A stretch of 64,000 nucleotides of DNA from Pseudomonas viridiflava (lineage in GTDB: Bacteria; Pseudomonadota; Gammaproteobacteria; Pseudomonadales; Pseudomonadaceae): the NCBI RefSeq assembly GCF_900573885.1, contig NZ_UPSE01000493.1, positions 496,001 through 560,000 on the forward strand, read 5' to 3'. Below the pieces are notes generated by a model. That model did not search any database. It was not told the origin of the DNA and saw nothing but the letters and a program-made list of their open reading frames with translations. Positions within the stretch are counted from its first letter, which is position 1, and every line of letters starts with the position of its first letter. Made by a program: the position numbers and the translations under genes. Positions 1 through 10,580 of this stretch are shown here, in pieces.

Positions 1-2486
1 TTATAGAGCTGTTCGCCGCGACGAAACACCATGGCGCCCAAGCGTTGCGTCAGCGGCGCGCCGCGTCGCGGTTGCAGGCCCGACAGCGGCACCATGCCCA
101 GACTGAAACGGCTGAAGCCGGCCTGCTTGTAATGAAGGATCAGGCCGAGCATCAGAAATTCCATGGTCAGCTTTGGCGCCTCGGGGTGGGCGCGCATCAG
201 GTCGAGGCTGGCCAGCTCGGTGCTTTGGGTTTCCAGCAAGTTGGCGAATGCCACCGCGCGGCCTTCAAAGCGAATCACGGCAATGCGGAAGTGCTTGAGG
301 TACGACTCGGTGAAGCGCCCCAACGAGAAGCCTTTCTCGCGCACGTTCTTACCCTCCACCCATGCCGCCGAAATGGCTTGCAGCTCGTCCATGGGGGCCG
401 CGCCGGCCTCGAAGATTTCCAGAGACAACCCGTCGCGCCCGCCACGGTTCCAGGTGTAGCGCAGGTCTTTCATCTCTTTGCCCTTGGCCTCGAGATCAAA
501 CGCTTTCAGATCGACGCGGGCTTCCTCGCCAAGTTTCAACGCGGTGAGGCCGATATCCATATAGAACGGTAGGTTCTCGGCACGCACCTGATAAAACACC
601 GGACGGGCGTGGTGCAGGTCGCACAGGTCGCGGAATTGCCAGATCAGTTCGGCACGCTGCTGCGCCGGGCCGATGGGGTCGTACAGGGCAATCATGCTGC
701 GGCCACGGCGGGCGTACATAAGAAAGGCGTCGTTGTTGTTGTGGAACAGCAGCGCCTTGTCGCCAGTCAGGGCCAGGCCACCGTCGGGCTGATCGGAGGC
801 GCGCAGGATGCGGGCGGCGTTTTCCAGTTCGGCTTCATCTGGCAGGCGAATCTCCGGCGGCGTGGTACGCAGCAGCCAGGTCAGCACCACAATTACCAGC
901 AGCAACGCGCTGCCGAGTGCCGAGCGCAGCGCGCGGGGGGCGTTGCCATCCAGCGCGAATTGCCACCACAGCTCATCGTTGTACGGCACATCCTGGTAGG
1001 CGAAGAACATCAGCCACACCGAGGCGCCGAGCACGCACAGCGCAGCGACCATGTACACCGAAGAAAACGGCAGTTCCAGCAAGCGGCTGGGGCGATAGAA
1101 CGACCGGCGAAACACTGCCAGCAAGCTGGCGGTAAGCAGCAGCAGGCTCGCCTCTTCCCAGTCGAAGCCCTTCATCAGCGACAGCATGGCGGCGACCAGC
1201 AGCATCACCATGGTCAGCACCCAGGCGGCCGACAAGCGCCGCCGCAGGCCCTGCGCCAGTAACAGGCAGAGCACGCCGATCAGGCTGGCGCCCAGGTGCG
1301 AGGCGTCGATCAGGCGGTGGGGAATCAGAAAACCGAGGTCTTCAAGGCGCGAATCAATGGCCGGAGTGGCGCCGGAGAACAGCAGCACCACGCCGGAAAT
1401 AAACACCAGCAAGGCCAGCACCGGCGCTGCCAGACCGGACGCAACACGAACGGCCTGGTGCTTGACGATTAACCGATAGGCTTCATTGCACAGCAGCGAC
1501 AGGCACGCCACCAGCAGTGGCAACACCACATACATGAGGCGGTACAGCAGCAAGGCGGCGGCCAGCGGCGCACTGCCCAGTTGATCGGCAAATGCGGCGA
1601 GCAGCACGGCTTCGAACACACCAACGCCACCGGGCACGTGGCTGAGCACGCCAGCGGCGAGGGCCAACAGATAAATCAGCAGAAACGCGCCGAAGGGTGG
1701 CGCCTCCGGCAAAAGCAGATACAACACCGTGGCTGCTGCGGCGACGTCCAGCGCGGTGATCACCAATTGCAGCGCTGCCAACCGCATGCCCGGCAGGCGC
1801 AAGGTGCGGCGGCCCAGTTGAATCAGCACGTTGTCAGGGAACGGTTGTTCGGGCAGACGCCGACGCTTGATCGCCATCAACAATGCCCCGCAGCCCAGCA
1901 GAATTGCCACGGCAACGGCGGCTAGCACACCGGCCGGCAGGCGCAGGGCGCTGGCAGCGGCGGGAAGGTCACTCAGCGTGGCAAGCGCGGCAAGAATGGG
2001 CAGGGCGCACCCCAGCGACAGGCTGGCAAACAGCGTCATACGCGCCACTTCACCGGGGCCAAGGCCATTACGCGCATACAAGCGGTAACGTACCGACCCG
2101 CCCGACAGCATCGACAGGCCCACCGCATTGCCAATCGCAAAGGCGTTGAAGCCACCAAAGGCCAGGGTCGGCAGCGGCAGCTTCACATTGGCGAAGCGGC
2201 TGGCGGACCATTCATAGCCCAACAGAATGACGAAACCGACCACGGTCGCGGCGAGTGCGCCAAGCAGCGCGGTAATGGGCACATGCAGCACTGACTCGCG
2301 TAGGGAGTCGGGGTCCAGGTCATTTACCAGGTGGCGGCAGGCAATCAGGGCGATGGTAAACAGCAGCAGCGTGACGGCCAGGCCGATGGGCTGACGATAC
2401 GTGCTCAGGCGCTCCATCCATTGCAGGCGCGACGGATGAACATCGGATGCTGGCGGGTGCTGGGCATCGGGAGGGTTAGCGCGCAT
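1..2486 (-). CDS. mprF: MprF-type aminoacyl-phosphatidylglycerol synthase/flippase (3' end outside window)
   Basis: Reverse reading from an ATG at 2486 stays open to the window edge (about 828 codons), so the C-terminus is missing. Residues 1 to about 480 contain many hydrophobic segments and match the MprF flippase portion. From about residue 510 a soluble DUF2156-type domain follows, the aminoacyl-tRNA-dependent transferase, with the stretches GDKALLFHNNNDAF and WVEGKNVREKGFSLGRF. The family transfers lysine or alanine from aminoacyl-tRNA to phosphatidylglycerol in the inner membrane and lowers the negative surface charge. In Pseudomonas the characterised homologue makes alanyl-PG; which amino acid is used here cannot be read from sequence. 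The position next to dinB and gacS matches the known Pseudomonas order. Confidence 0.9.
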   Translation of the reverse strand, partial: MRANPPDAQHPPASDVHPSRLQWMERLSTYRQPIGLAVTLLLFTIALIACRHLVNDLDPDSLRESVLHVPITALLGALAATVVGFVILLGYEWSASRFANVKLPLPTLAFGGFNAFAIGNAVGLSMLSGGSVRYRLYARNGLGPGEVARMTLFASLSLGCALPILAALATLSDLPAAASALRLPAGVLAAVAVAILLGCGALLMAIKRRRLPEQPFPDNVLIQLGRRTLRLPGMRLAALQLVITALDVAAAATVLYLLLPEAPPFGAFLLIYLLALAAGVLSHVPGGVGVFEAVLLAAFADQLGSAPLAAALLLYRLMYVVLPLLVACLSLLCNEAYRLIVKHQAVRVASGLAAPVLALLVFISGVVLLFSGATPAIDSRLEDLGFLIPHRLIDASHLGASLIGVLCLLLAQGLRRRLSAAWVLTMVMLLVAAMLSLMKGFDWEEASLLLLTASLLAVFRRSFYRPSRLLELPFSSVYMVAALCVLGASVWLMFFAYQDVPYNDELWWQFALDGNAPRALRSALGSALLLVIVVLTWLLRTTPPEIRLPDEAELENAARILRASDQPDGGLALTGDKALLFHNNNDAFLMYARRGRSMIALYDPIGPAQQRAELIWQFRDLCDLHHARPVFYQVRAENLPFYMDIGLTALKLGEEARVDLKAFDLEAKGKEMKDLRYTWNRGGRDGLSLEIFEAGAAPMDELQAISAAWVEGKNVREKGFSLGRFTESYLKHFRIAVIRFEGRAVAFANLLETQSTELASLDLMRAHPEAPKLTMEFLMLGLILHYKQAGFSRFSLGMVPLSGLQPRRGAPLTQRLGAMVFRRGEQLY

Positions 2487-2728
2487 GCGGAACCTCGAAG
2501 GCAGAGTGGGTTGCCGATAGGCGAGCAATACGGAAACGGGCAGTGGGGGCAGGTCGCGAAGCGCAATGCGTGACGGGAAAAAGCATGCAGGACTCCCTAT
2601 GGCAAACGAGCCCGGCAATAATCGGCTGCGCTTGAGCGCGTAGCAACCGGTTTGCATCGTCTGGCTGCGCTTTCGCCGGGGGGGGGGCCGGAAGGGCGGG
2701 GCGCAATTTGCCAAACGCCAGAAACACA

Positions 2729-2756
2729 AAAGGCCACTTGTTTCCAAGTGGCCTTT
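2729..2756 (-). terminator. Terminator of initiator tRNA copy 1
   Basis: A perfect 12-bp inverted repeat (2729-2740 with 2745-2756, 4-nt loop) lies 7 nt beyond the tRNA 3' end on the minus strand. The T-run after it is short and interrupted. Position and stem make a rho-independent terminator likely. Confidence 0.75.
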
Positions 2757-2763
2757 AAATGTT

Positions 2764-2840
<77 letters not shown>

Positions 2841-2846
2841 CCGGCA

Positions 2847-2874
2847 ATTCTACAGTTCGACGCGCTTGTGTCAA
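2847..2874 (-). promoter_or_regulatory. Sigma-70 promoter of initiator tRNA copy 1
   Basis: On the minus strand TTGACA (2874-2869) and TAGAAT (2852-2847) are separated by 16 bp, with the -10 ending 6 nt before the mature tRNA 5' end. The same hexamers and spacing precede copy 2. Confidence 0.8.
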
Positions 2875-2924
2875 CCGCTAATTTCTTTTTTATCAAAGAG
2901 TTAGGCGACTCAAAAACGCCAGGC

Positions 2925-2960
2925 AACAAAAAAGGGCCACTTAGTGATAAGTGGCCCTTT
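2925..2960 (-). terminator. Terminator of initiator tRNA copy 2
   Basis: Perfect 13-bp stem (2931-2943 with 2948-2960, 4-nt loop). The minus-strand transcript then runs into a T-tract (A-run at 2928-2933 on the plus strand). Classic rho-independent terminator placed between the two tRNA cassettes. Confidence 0.9.
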
Positions 2961-2967
2961 GTTTGTC

Positions 2968-3044
<77 letters not shown>

Positions 3045-3050
3045 CCGCAC

Positions 3051-3078
3051 ATTCTACAGTCGAAGTCTTGCCTGTCAA
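3051..3078 (-). promoter_or_regulatory. Sigma-70 promoter of initiator tRNA copy 2
   Basis: Minus-strand TTGACA (3078-3073) and TAGAAT (3056-3051), 16-bp spacer, -10 ending 6 nt upstream of the tRNA 5' end. Confidence 0.8.
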
Positions 3079-3181
3079 CCCTTAATCCTGAAAAACTGTT
3101 GTTTGTTCAGATGCTTAGCGCAGCCGCGATGCTACACTGCGCCTTCCCAGCCCATGCCAGGCGGGGCTTACCGGACTTTTC

Positions 3182-4237
3182 GTGCGCAAGATTATCCACG
3201 TGGATTGTGACTGTTTTTACGCAGCCATCGAGATGCGCGACGACCCGCGCCTGGCCAACAGACCCATCGCGGTCGGCGGTTCGGCTGATCGGCGCGGGGT
3301 GATCGCCACGTGCAACTACGAGGCCCGCGCCTATGGAGTGCGGTCGGCAATGTCGTCGCGCCATGCGCTCAAGCTGTGTCCGGACCTGCTGATTCTGAAA
3401 CCGCGCATGGACGTATATAAAGAAGCGTCGCGCGAGATTCAGGGGATCTTTCGCGAGTACACCGACATCATTGAGCCGCTTTCGCTGGATGAAGCCTACC
3501 TGGACGTGTCGGATTGCCCGCACTTCTCGGGCAGCGCCACGCGTATTGCCCAGGATATTCGCCGACGTGTGTCCATGCAGGTGCATATCACCGTGTCGGC
3601 CGGGGTGGCGCCGAATAAATTCCTCGCCAAGATTGCCAGCGACTGGCGCAAACCCAACGGGCTGTTTGTCATCACGCCGGATGAAGTGGAAGGCTTTGTC
3701 TCGGTATTGCCTGTGAACAAACTGCACGGCGTACGCAAGGTGACTGCCGACAAAATGCTGCGCTTGGGCATCGAAACCTGCGCGCAGTTGCGGGAGTGGA
3801 GCAAGGTAGAGCTGGCGCGGGAATTCGGCAGCTTTGGCGAGCGCCTGTGGAACCTGGCGCGCGGCATCGACGAGCGTCAGGTGCAGGTCGATCATCGGCG
3901 CCAGACCATGAGTGTCGAAACCACCTATGACAAAGACTTGCCCGATCTCGAGGCCTGCCTGGAATGCCTGCCTGGGCTGCTGGAAGAGCTGGAGCGGCGC
4001 ATGCAGCGCCTGGACGGCAGCTATCGGCCCGACAAACCGCTGGTGAAACTGAAATTTCACGACTTTACCCAGACCACACTGGAACAGGCGGGCGCCGGGC
4101 GGGATCTGGACAGCTACCGGAAATTGCTCAGCAACGCGTTTGAACGCGGAGGCAAGCCGGTGCGGTTGATTGGCGTGGGGGTGCGGTTAATCGATTTGCG
4201 ACGGGTAAGCGAACAGCTGGAGTTGTTCGAACGGTAG
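3182..4237 (+). CDS. dinB: DNA polymerase IV (Y-family translesion polymerase)
   Basis: 351 residues from a GTG start; the MRKIIHVD N-terminus is the family start. Catalytic carboxylates are visible at Asp8 and at Asp103-Glu104 (SLDEAYLDVS). Tyr13 occupies the steric-gate position that is Phe in E. coli. The palm, fingers and thumb are followed by a little-finger domain. The C-terminus ends in QLELFER, a good beta-clamp binding peptide. The enzyme copies past damaged template bases and is usually under LexA control, but I see no clear LexA box in the short upstream gap. The tRNA genes upstream run the other way. A REP-like repeat overlaps the stop codon. Confidence 0.96.
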   Translation: MRKIIHVDCDCFYAAIEMRDDPRLANRPIAVGGSADRRGVIATCNYEARAYGVRSAMSSRHALKLCPDLLILKPRMDVYKEASREIQGIFREYTDIIEPLSLDEAYLDVSDCPHFSGSATRIAQDIRRRVSMQVHITVSAGVAPNKFLAKIASDWRKPNGLFVITPDEVEGFVSVLPVNKLHGVRKVTADKMLRLGIETCAQLREWSKVELAREFGSFGERLWNLARGIDERQVQVDHRRQTMSVETTYDKDLPDLEACLECLPGLLEELERRMQRLDGSYRPDKPLVKLKFHDFTQTTLEQAGAGRDLDSYRKLLSNAFERGGKPVRLIGVGVRLIDLRRVSEQLELFER

Positions 4238-4297
4238 GAGCGAGCGTGCTGGCGAAGCTGCAGGTTACAGAAGCTTCGCGAGCAAGCTCGCTCCTAC
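4234..4297. repeat. REP-like inverted repeat overlapping the dinB stop
   Basis: 26-bp arms at 4234-4259 and 4272-4297 are complementary at 24 of 26 positions around a 12-nt loop. The arms contain the GTAGGAGCGAGC core common in Pseudomonas intergenic palindromes. The left arm includes the dinB TAG codon. It may act as a transcription terminator or mRNA stabiliser for the dinB and 4320 genes, which converge here. Confidence 0.85.
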
Positions 4298-4319
4298 GGT
4301 GGCCGAGCGGGGTGGTGGG

Positions 4320-4727
4320 TTACTTGTATTCCGCTGACCACAACCGAATGGGTTTGCCTTCGGCTGGCCACAGTTGCAGTTGATCAATCGAGGAAATATC
4401 CCAACGCTCCACCGCGCTCAGCGCATCGAGGAAGCGTTGTTCCTGTTCCATAAGCGCCGGGGCGCACATTTTGCGGGTGCTGCCGGCCTGGCTGAAACTG
4501 ATCTGCTGGCCTTTCAGACTGTACGCGGCGAACCAATGGTTGCAGCCGGCGCTGCCAAAGGCGCGGCCGTCGGCGCCGAGCGTGAGGGTGAGGTGGCTGC
4601 TGTCGATCAGCGGGCGTTCGCCGATCCACTCCACTTGATAGGCGCTGTCTTGTTCCAGTTGCGGGGAGGTGCTGGCGCAGCCGAGCAGGCTGAGGGCGAG
4701 GGCGCCGATGGCGAGGGGTGCTTTCAT
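4320..4727 (-). CDS. META/HslJ-domain lipoprotein
   Basis: 135 residues from ATG 4727. The N-terminus is a lipoprotein signal with lipobox LLGC, so it is probably membrane-anchored in the periplasm or outer membrane. The mature part fits the META/HslJ fold: WIGERPLIDSSHLTLTLGADGRAFGSAGCNHWFAAY carried over about residues 34 to 69, a G-x-x-GCN core, then a second Cys in KMCAP. HslJ-type proteins are linked to novobiocin resistance and heat stress in E. coli, but the molecular role is unclear. It lies 2 nt downstream of the 4730-5164 gene and is probably co-transcribed with it. The 10-codon upstream extension was rejected because the signal peptide begins at 4727. Confidence 0.85.
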   Translation of the reverse strand: MKAPLAIGALALSLLGCASTSPQLEQDSAYQVEWIGERPLIDSSHLTLTLGADGRAFGSAGCNHWFAAYSLKGQQISFSQAGSTRKMCAPALMEQEQRFLDALSAVERWDISSIDQLQLWPAEGKPIRLWSAEYK

Positions 4728-4729
4728 TG

Positions 4730-5164
4730 CTAATCCTTGGTTTGGCAGGCCGGGCACACGTGGCGACCATCACGGTTTTGCCAGTGCAGCTCGGCGATAC
4801 GGGCTTCGGCGGCGGGCGCATGGGCCTTTTTGCCAAGGGCCGCGTCCACCGCGAATTCAAAATCCAGCTGCTTGTCGCAGCTGTCGCACTTCACGTGCCA
4901 GTTGAGGATAGACAACTCGGTGAACACCGGACCTTGAGCTACGGCAACCCATTGGCCGGTTGGGTTGATCAGGTGGCGAACCTTGTCGACATTCAAACGC
5001 ATGCTCAAATCGCGGCTGCCTTTAAGGGTCACCAGCAGCACGTCGCCGCTTTTCACCGAGCCGCCGTTGCCGGTGACCTGATAGCGGCCGGGCACCAGGG
5101 CACGGCATTCGATCAGGGTGTGTTCAGGGTTGAGCAGGTTGTAGCGAAAGTCGTGTTCGGCCAT
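4730..5164 (-). CDS. Conserved hypothetical protein with two CxxC motifs
   Basis: 144 residues with no signal peptide or membrane segment. The C-terminal half carries CDSC (about residues 92-95) and CPAC (about 137-140), a spacing that fits a zinc ribbon. The N-terminal half (DFRYNLLNPEHTLIECRAL onward) resembles a small beta domain. It is translated just before the META lipoprotein gene with only 2 nt between them, so the two form an operon. I recognise it as a conserved Pseudomonas protein in the dinB-gacS interval but know no function. Confidence 0.75.
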   Translation of the reverse strand: MAEHDFRYNLLNPEHTLIECRALVPGRYQVTGNGGSVKSGDVLLVTLKGSRDLSMRLNVDKVRHLINPTGQWVAVAQGPVFTELSILNWHVKCDSCDKQLDFEFAVDAALGKKAHAPAAEARIAELHWQNRDGRHVCPACQTKD

Positions 5165-5227
5165 GGCGCAAGTTCAATTCGGTAAGAAAAACGAGGTCGG
5201 CATGGTAGCACGCGACTCGCCGTTTGC

Positions 5228-5245
5228 CGGGGCCGGGCAGCCCCG
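5228..5245 (-). terminator. Possible terminator after gacS
   Basis: A 6-bp G-C stem (5228-5233 with 5240-5245) follows the gacS stop on the minus strand, with no T-run. Weak evidence. Confidence 0.3.
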
Positions 5246-5249
5246 TGCG

Positions 5250-8000
<2,751 letters not shown>

Positions 8001-8242
8001 ACCGCCCTCGCTGAAAATACCGGCTCCAAGCCCTGTTGCGCAGTGTAGCGTCTGGGCTTTGCTCGTAACGCCTGAATTTTACTCAAGTGCTGGCGCTTGG
8101 GGCGCTGCTCGGCGGGTTGTTGGTGTTGGCTGTTGCTCAGCCCACGGTGAGCAACCCAGGCTCGCGCATCGACGATCAGGAGGTTGCGCCGGCAAATTCT
8201 CGCTATCATGTCGCCCCCGCTGGAACGGATCGGACCGCTTTC

Positions 8243-9151
8243 ATGACTACCTCTATTACCTACCCGACTATCGCCGACACCGTCGGCAACACCCCTCTGG
8301 TGCGCCTGCAGCGTTTGCCGGGCACTACCAGCAATACGCTGTTGGTGAAGTTGGAAGGCAATAACCCCGCCGGCTCGGTAAAAGACCGCCCGGCGCTGTC
8401 GATGATCACCCGCGCCGAACTCAGCGGCGCGGTAAAGCCTGGCGACACGCTGATCGAAGCCACCTCCGGCAACACCGGCATTGCCCTGGCGATGGTCGCG
8501 GCCATCAAGGGCTACCGCATGATTCTGATCATGCCGGACAACATGAGCGCCGAGCGCAAGGCGGCCATGACCGCCTACGGCGCCGAGCTGATCATCGTCA
8601 CGAAAGAAGACGGCATGGAAGGCGCGCGCGATCTGGCCGAGCGCATGCAGGCCGAAGGCAAGGGCATCGTGCTGGACCAGTTTGCCAATGGCGACAACCC
8701 CATTGCGCATTACACCGGCACTGGTCCCGAGCTCTGGCGCCAGACCCAGGGCAGCATCACCCACTTCGTCAGCTCCATGGGCACCACTGGCACCATCATG
8801 GGCACCTCGCGTTATTTGAAAGAGAAGAATCCGGCGATTCAGATTGTCGGCCTGCAACCGATGGAAGGCTCGGCCATTCCCGGCATTCGCCGTTGGCCGC
8901 AAGAGTACTTGCCAAAGATTTACCAGGCCGAACGCGTCGATCGCATCATCGACATGCATCAGCAGGAAGCCGAAGACACCATGCGTCGCCTGGCGCGCGA
9001 AGAGGGCATTTTCTGCGGCGTCTCTTCTGGCGGTTCGGTGGCGGCAGCGTTGCGTCTGTCTAAGGAAGTGGAGAACGCCACCATCGTCGCGATCATCTGC
9101 GACCGTGGCGACCGTTACCTGTCCACCGGCGTTTACGATGACCCGCGCTAA
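8243..9151 (+). CDS. cysM: Cysteine synthase B (O-acetylserine sulfhydrylase B)
   Basis: 302 residues from ATG 8243. An in-frame upstream extension of 52 codons has no family similarity and is left out. PLP-binding Lys47 lies in NPAGSVKDRPAL; the substrate loop EATSGNTGIALAM and the phosphate-binding GTTGTIMGTSRYL and SSGGSVAAA stretches are intact. It makes cysteine from O-acetylserine with sulfide or thiosulfate. Its TAA overlaps the rlmD ATG by one base, so the two are translationally linked, an arrangement typical of Pseudomonas. Confidence 0.96.
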   Translation: MTTSITYPTIADTVGNTPLVRLQRLPGTTSNTLLVKLEGNNPAGSVKDRPALSMITRAELSGAVKPGDTLIEATSGNTGIALAMVAAIKGYRMILIMPDNMSAERKAAMTAYGAELIIVTKEDGMEGARDLAERMQAEGKGIVLDQFANGDNPIAHYTGTGPELWRQTQGSITHFVSSMGTTGTIMGTSRYLKEKNPAIQIVGLQPMEGSAIPGIRRWPQEYLPKIYQAERVDRIIDMHQQEAEDTMRRLAREEGIFCGVSSGGSVAAALRLSKEVENATIVAIICDRGDRYLSTGVYDDPR

Positions 9152-10503
9152 TGGCTAAGAAACCAGCCGGCCTGCGCTTTCAACCCAGCGGCGGCACGCG
9201 TGCGGTACAAATTCCGGTTGGCAAGAAACAGCGCTTGCTGATCGAGCGCCTGGCCAACGACGGCCGTGGCATCAGTTTTTTCGAAAACCGCACCTGGTTC
9301 GTCGCCGGCGCCTTGCCGGGCGAAGAGGTGGAAGCGCGGGTGCTCGCCGCTCGCAGCCAGATTGTTGATGCCCGCGCGGAACGTATTCTGGTGGCCGCGC
9401 CTTCGCGTCGCCCGGAGCCGTGCCGGCACGCGAAGGTGTGCGGCGGTTGCAGCCTGCAACACATGCCCCATGAGCAACAGTTGCTGCTGAAACAGCAACA
9501 GTTGAGCGAGCAATTGAGCCGTATCGCCGGCGTGCAGCCGCAAGAATGGGCAGCACCGCTGGTTGGGCCGGAGTTCGGTTACCGTCGTCGCGCGCGCATC
9601 GCTGTGCGCTGGGACGCCAAAGCCAAACGTCTGGACGTGGGTTTCCGCGCCGCCGCCAGCCAGGACATCATCGCCATCTCCGAATGCCTGGTGCTGGTAC
9701 AGCCCTTGCAGACCATCGTGCAGGTGTTACCGCAGGTGTTGCGTAGTTTGTCCAGGCCGCAGGCGCTGGGCCACGTGGAGTTGTTCAGCGGAACGGCCAG
9801 CGCCGTTTTGGTGCGCCACACCGCGCCGCTGCCAGAGGCTGACGTGGCGTTGCTGCAAGCTTTCTGCGCCGAGCACGACGCGCAACTGTGGCTGCACGGC
9901 AGCGACGACCCGCAACCTTTTGATACCACGCAGGCACTGGGGTACCGATTGCCCCAGTGGGATTTACAGCTAGCCTATCGCCCCGGTGATTTTGTGCAGG
10001 TGAACGCGCCGGTTAACGAGGCAATGATTGCCCAGGCGCTAGACTGGTTAGCACCACAGCCCCGGGACCGGGTGCTGGATTTGTTTTGTGGCCTCGGCAA
10101 TTTCAGCTTGCCGCTGGCCCGGCAGGTGCAGGAAGTGGTCGCAGTGGAAGGCGTACAAGTGATGGTGGAACGAGCAGCGGCCAACGCTCAGGCCAATGGT
10201 CTGAGCAACGCGCACTTTTTCCAGGCCGACTTGTCGAACTCGCTTGCCGCTGCCCCCTGGGCCGCTGAAGGTTTTTCCGCAGTACTGCTGGACCCCCCGC
10301 GAGACGGCGCGTTGCAGGCCGCTGAGAGCATGGCGAAACTGGGTGCCAAACGCGTTGTGTACGTGTCATGCAACCCCGCCACGCTGGCTCGCGACACGGC
10401 AGTACTGGTGCAACAGGGTTACCGGCTAAAACGTGCCGCAATCCTCGACATGTTTCCGCAGACGGCGCATGTCGAGGCGATGGCGTTATTTGTGGCGGAC
10501 TAG
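9151..10503 (+). CDS. rlmD: 23S rRNA (uracil-1939-C5)-methyltransferase RlmD
   Basis: 450 residues. An N-terminal TRAM-like part is followed by the iron-sulfur motif CRHAKVCGGCSLQHM, a C-terminal Rossmann SAM domain (DLFCGLGNFSLPLA), the motif DPPRDGA, and the catalytic Cys in YVSCNPATLARD. RlmD (RumA) methylates U1939 of 23S rRNA. The start overlaps the cysM stop by one base, and relA follows 77 nt downstream. Confidence 0.95.
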   Translation: MAKKPAGLRFQPSGGTRAVQIPVGKKQRLLIERLANDGRGISFFENRTWFVAGALPGEEVEARVLAARSQIVDARAERILVAAPSRRPEPCRHAKVCGGCSLQHMPHEQQLLLKQQQLSEQLSRIAGVQPQEWAAPLVGPEFGYRRRARIAVRWDAKAKRLDVGFRAAASQDIIAISECLVLVQPLQTIVQVLPQVLRSLSRPQALGHVELFSGTASAVLVRHTAPLPEADVALLQAFCAEHDAQLWLHGSDDPQPFDTTQALGYRLPQWDLQLAYRPGDFVQVNAPVNEAMIAQALDWLAPQPRDRVLDLFCGLGNFSLPLARQVQEVVAVEGVQVMVERAAANAQANGLSNAHFFQADLSNSLAAAPWAAEGFSAVLLDPPRDGALQAAESMAKLGAKRVVYVSCNPATLARDTAVLVQQGYRLKRAAILDMFPQTAHVEAMALFVAD

Positions 10504-10580
10504 GACGTTCGCGTAACCGACTGGCCCGCAGAGGTCAGCGTATTCGGCGCGTTTACTGCGCGTCGTAGGGAAGGTAAACG

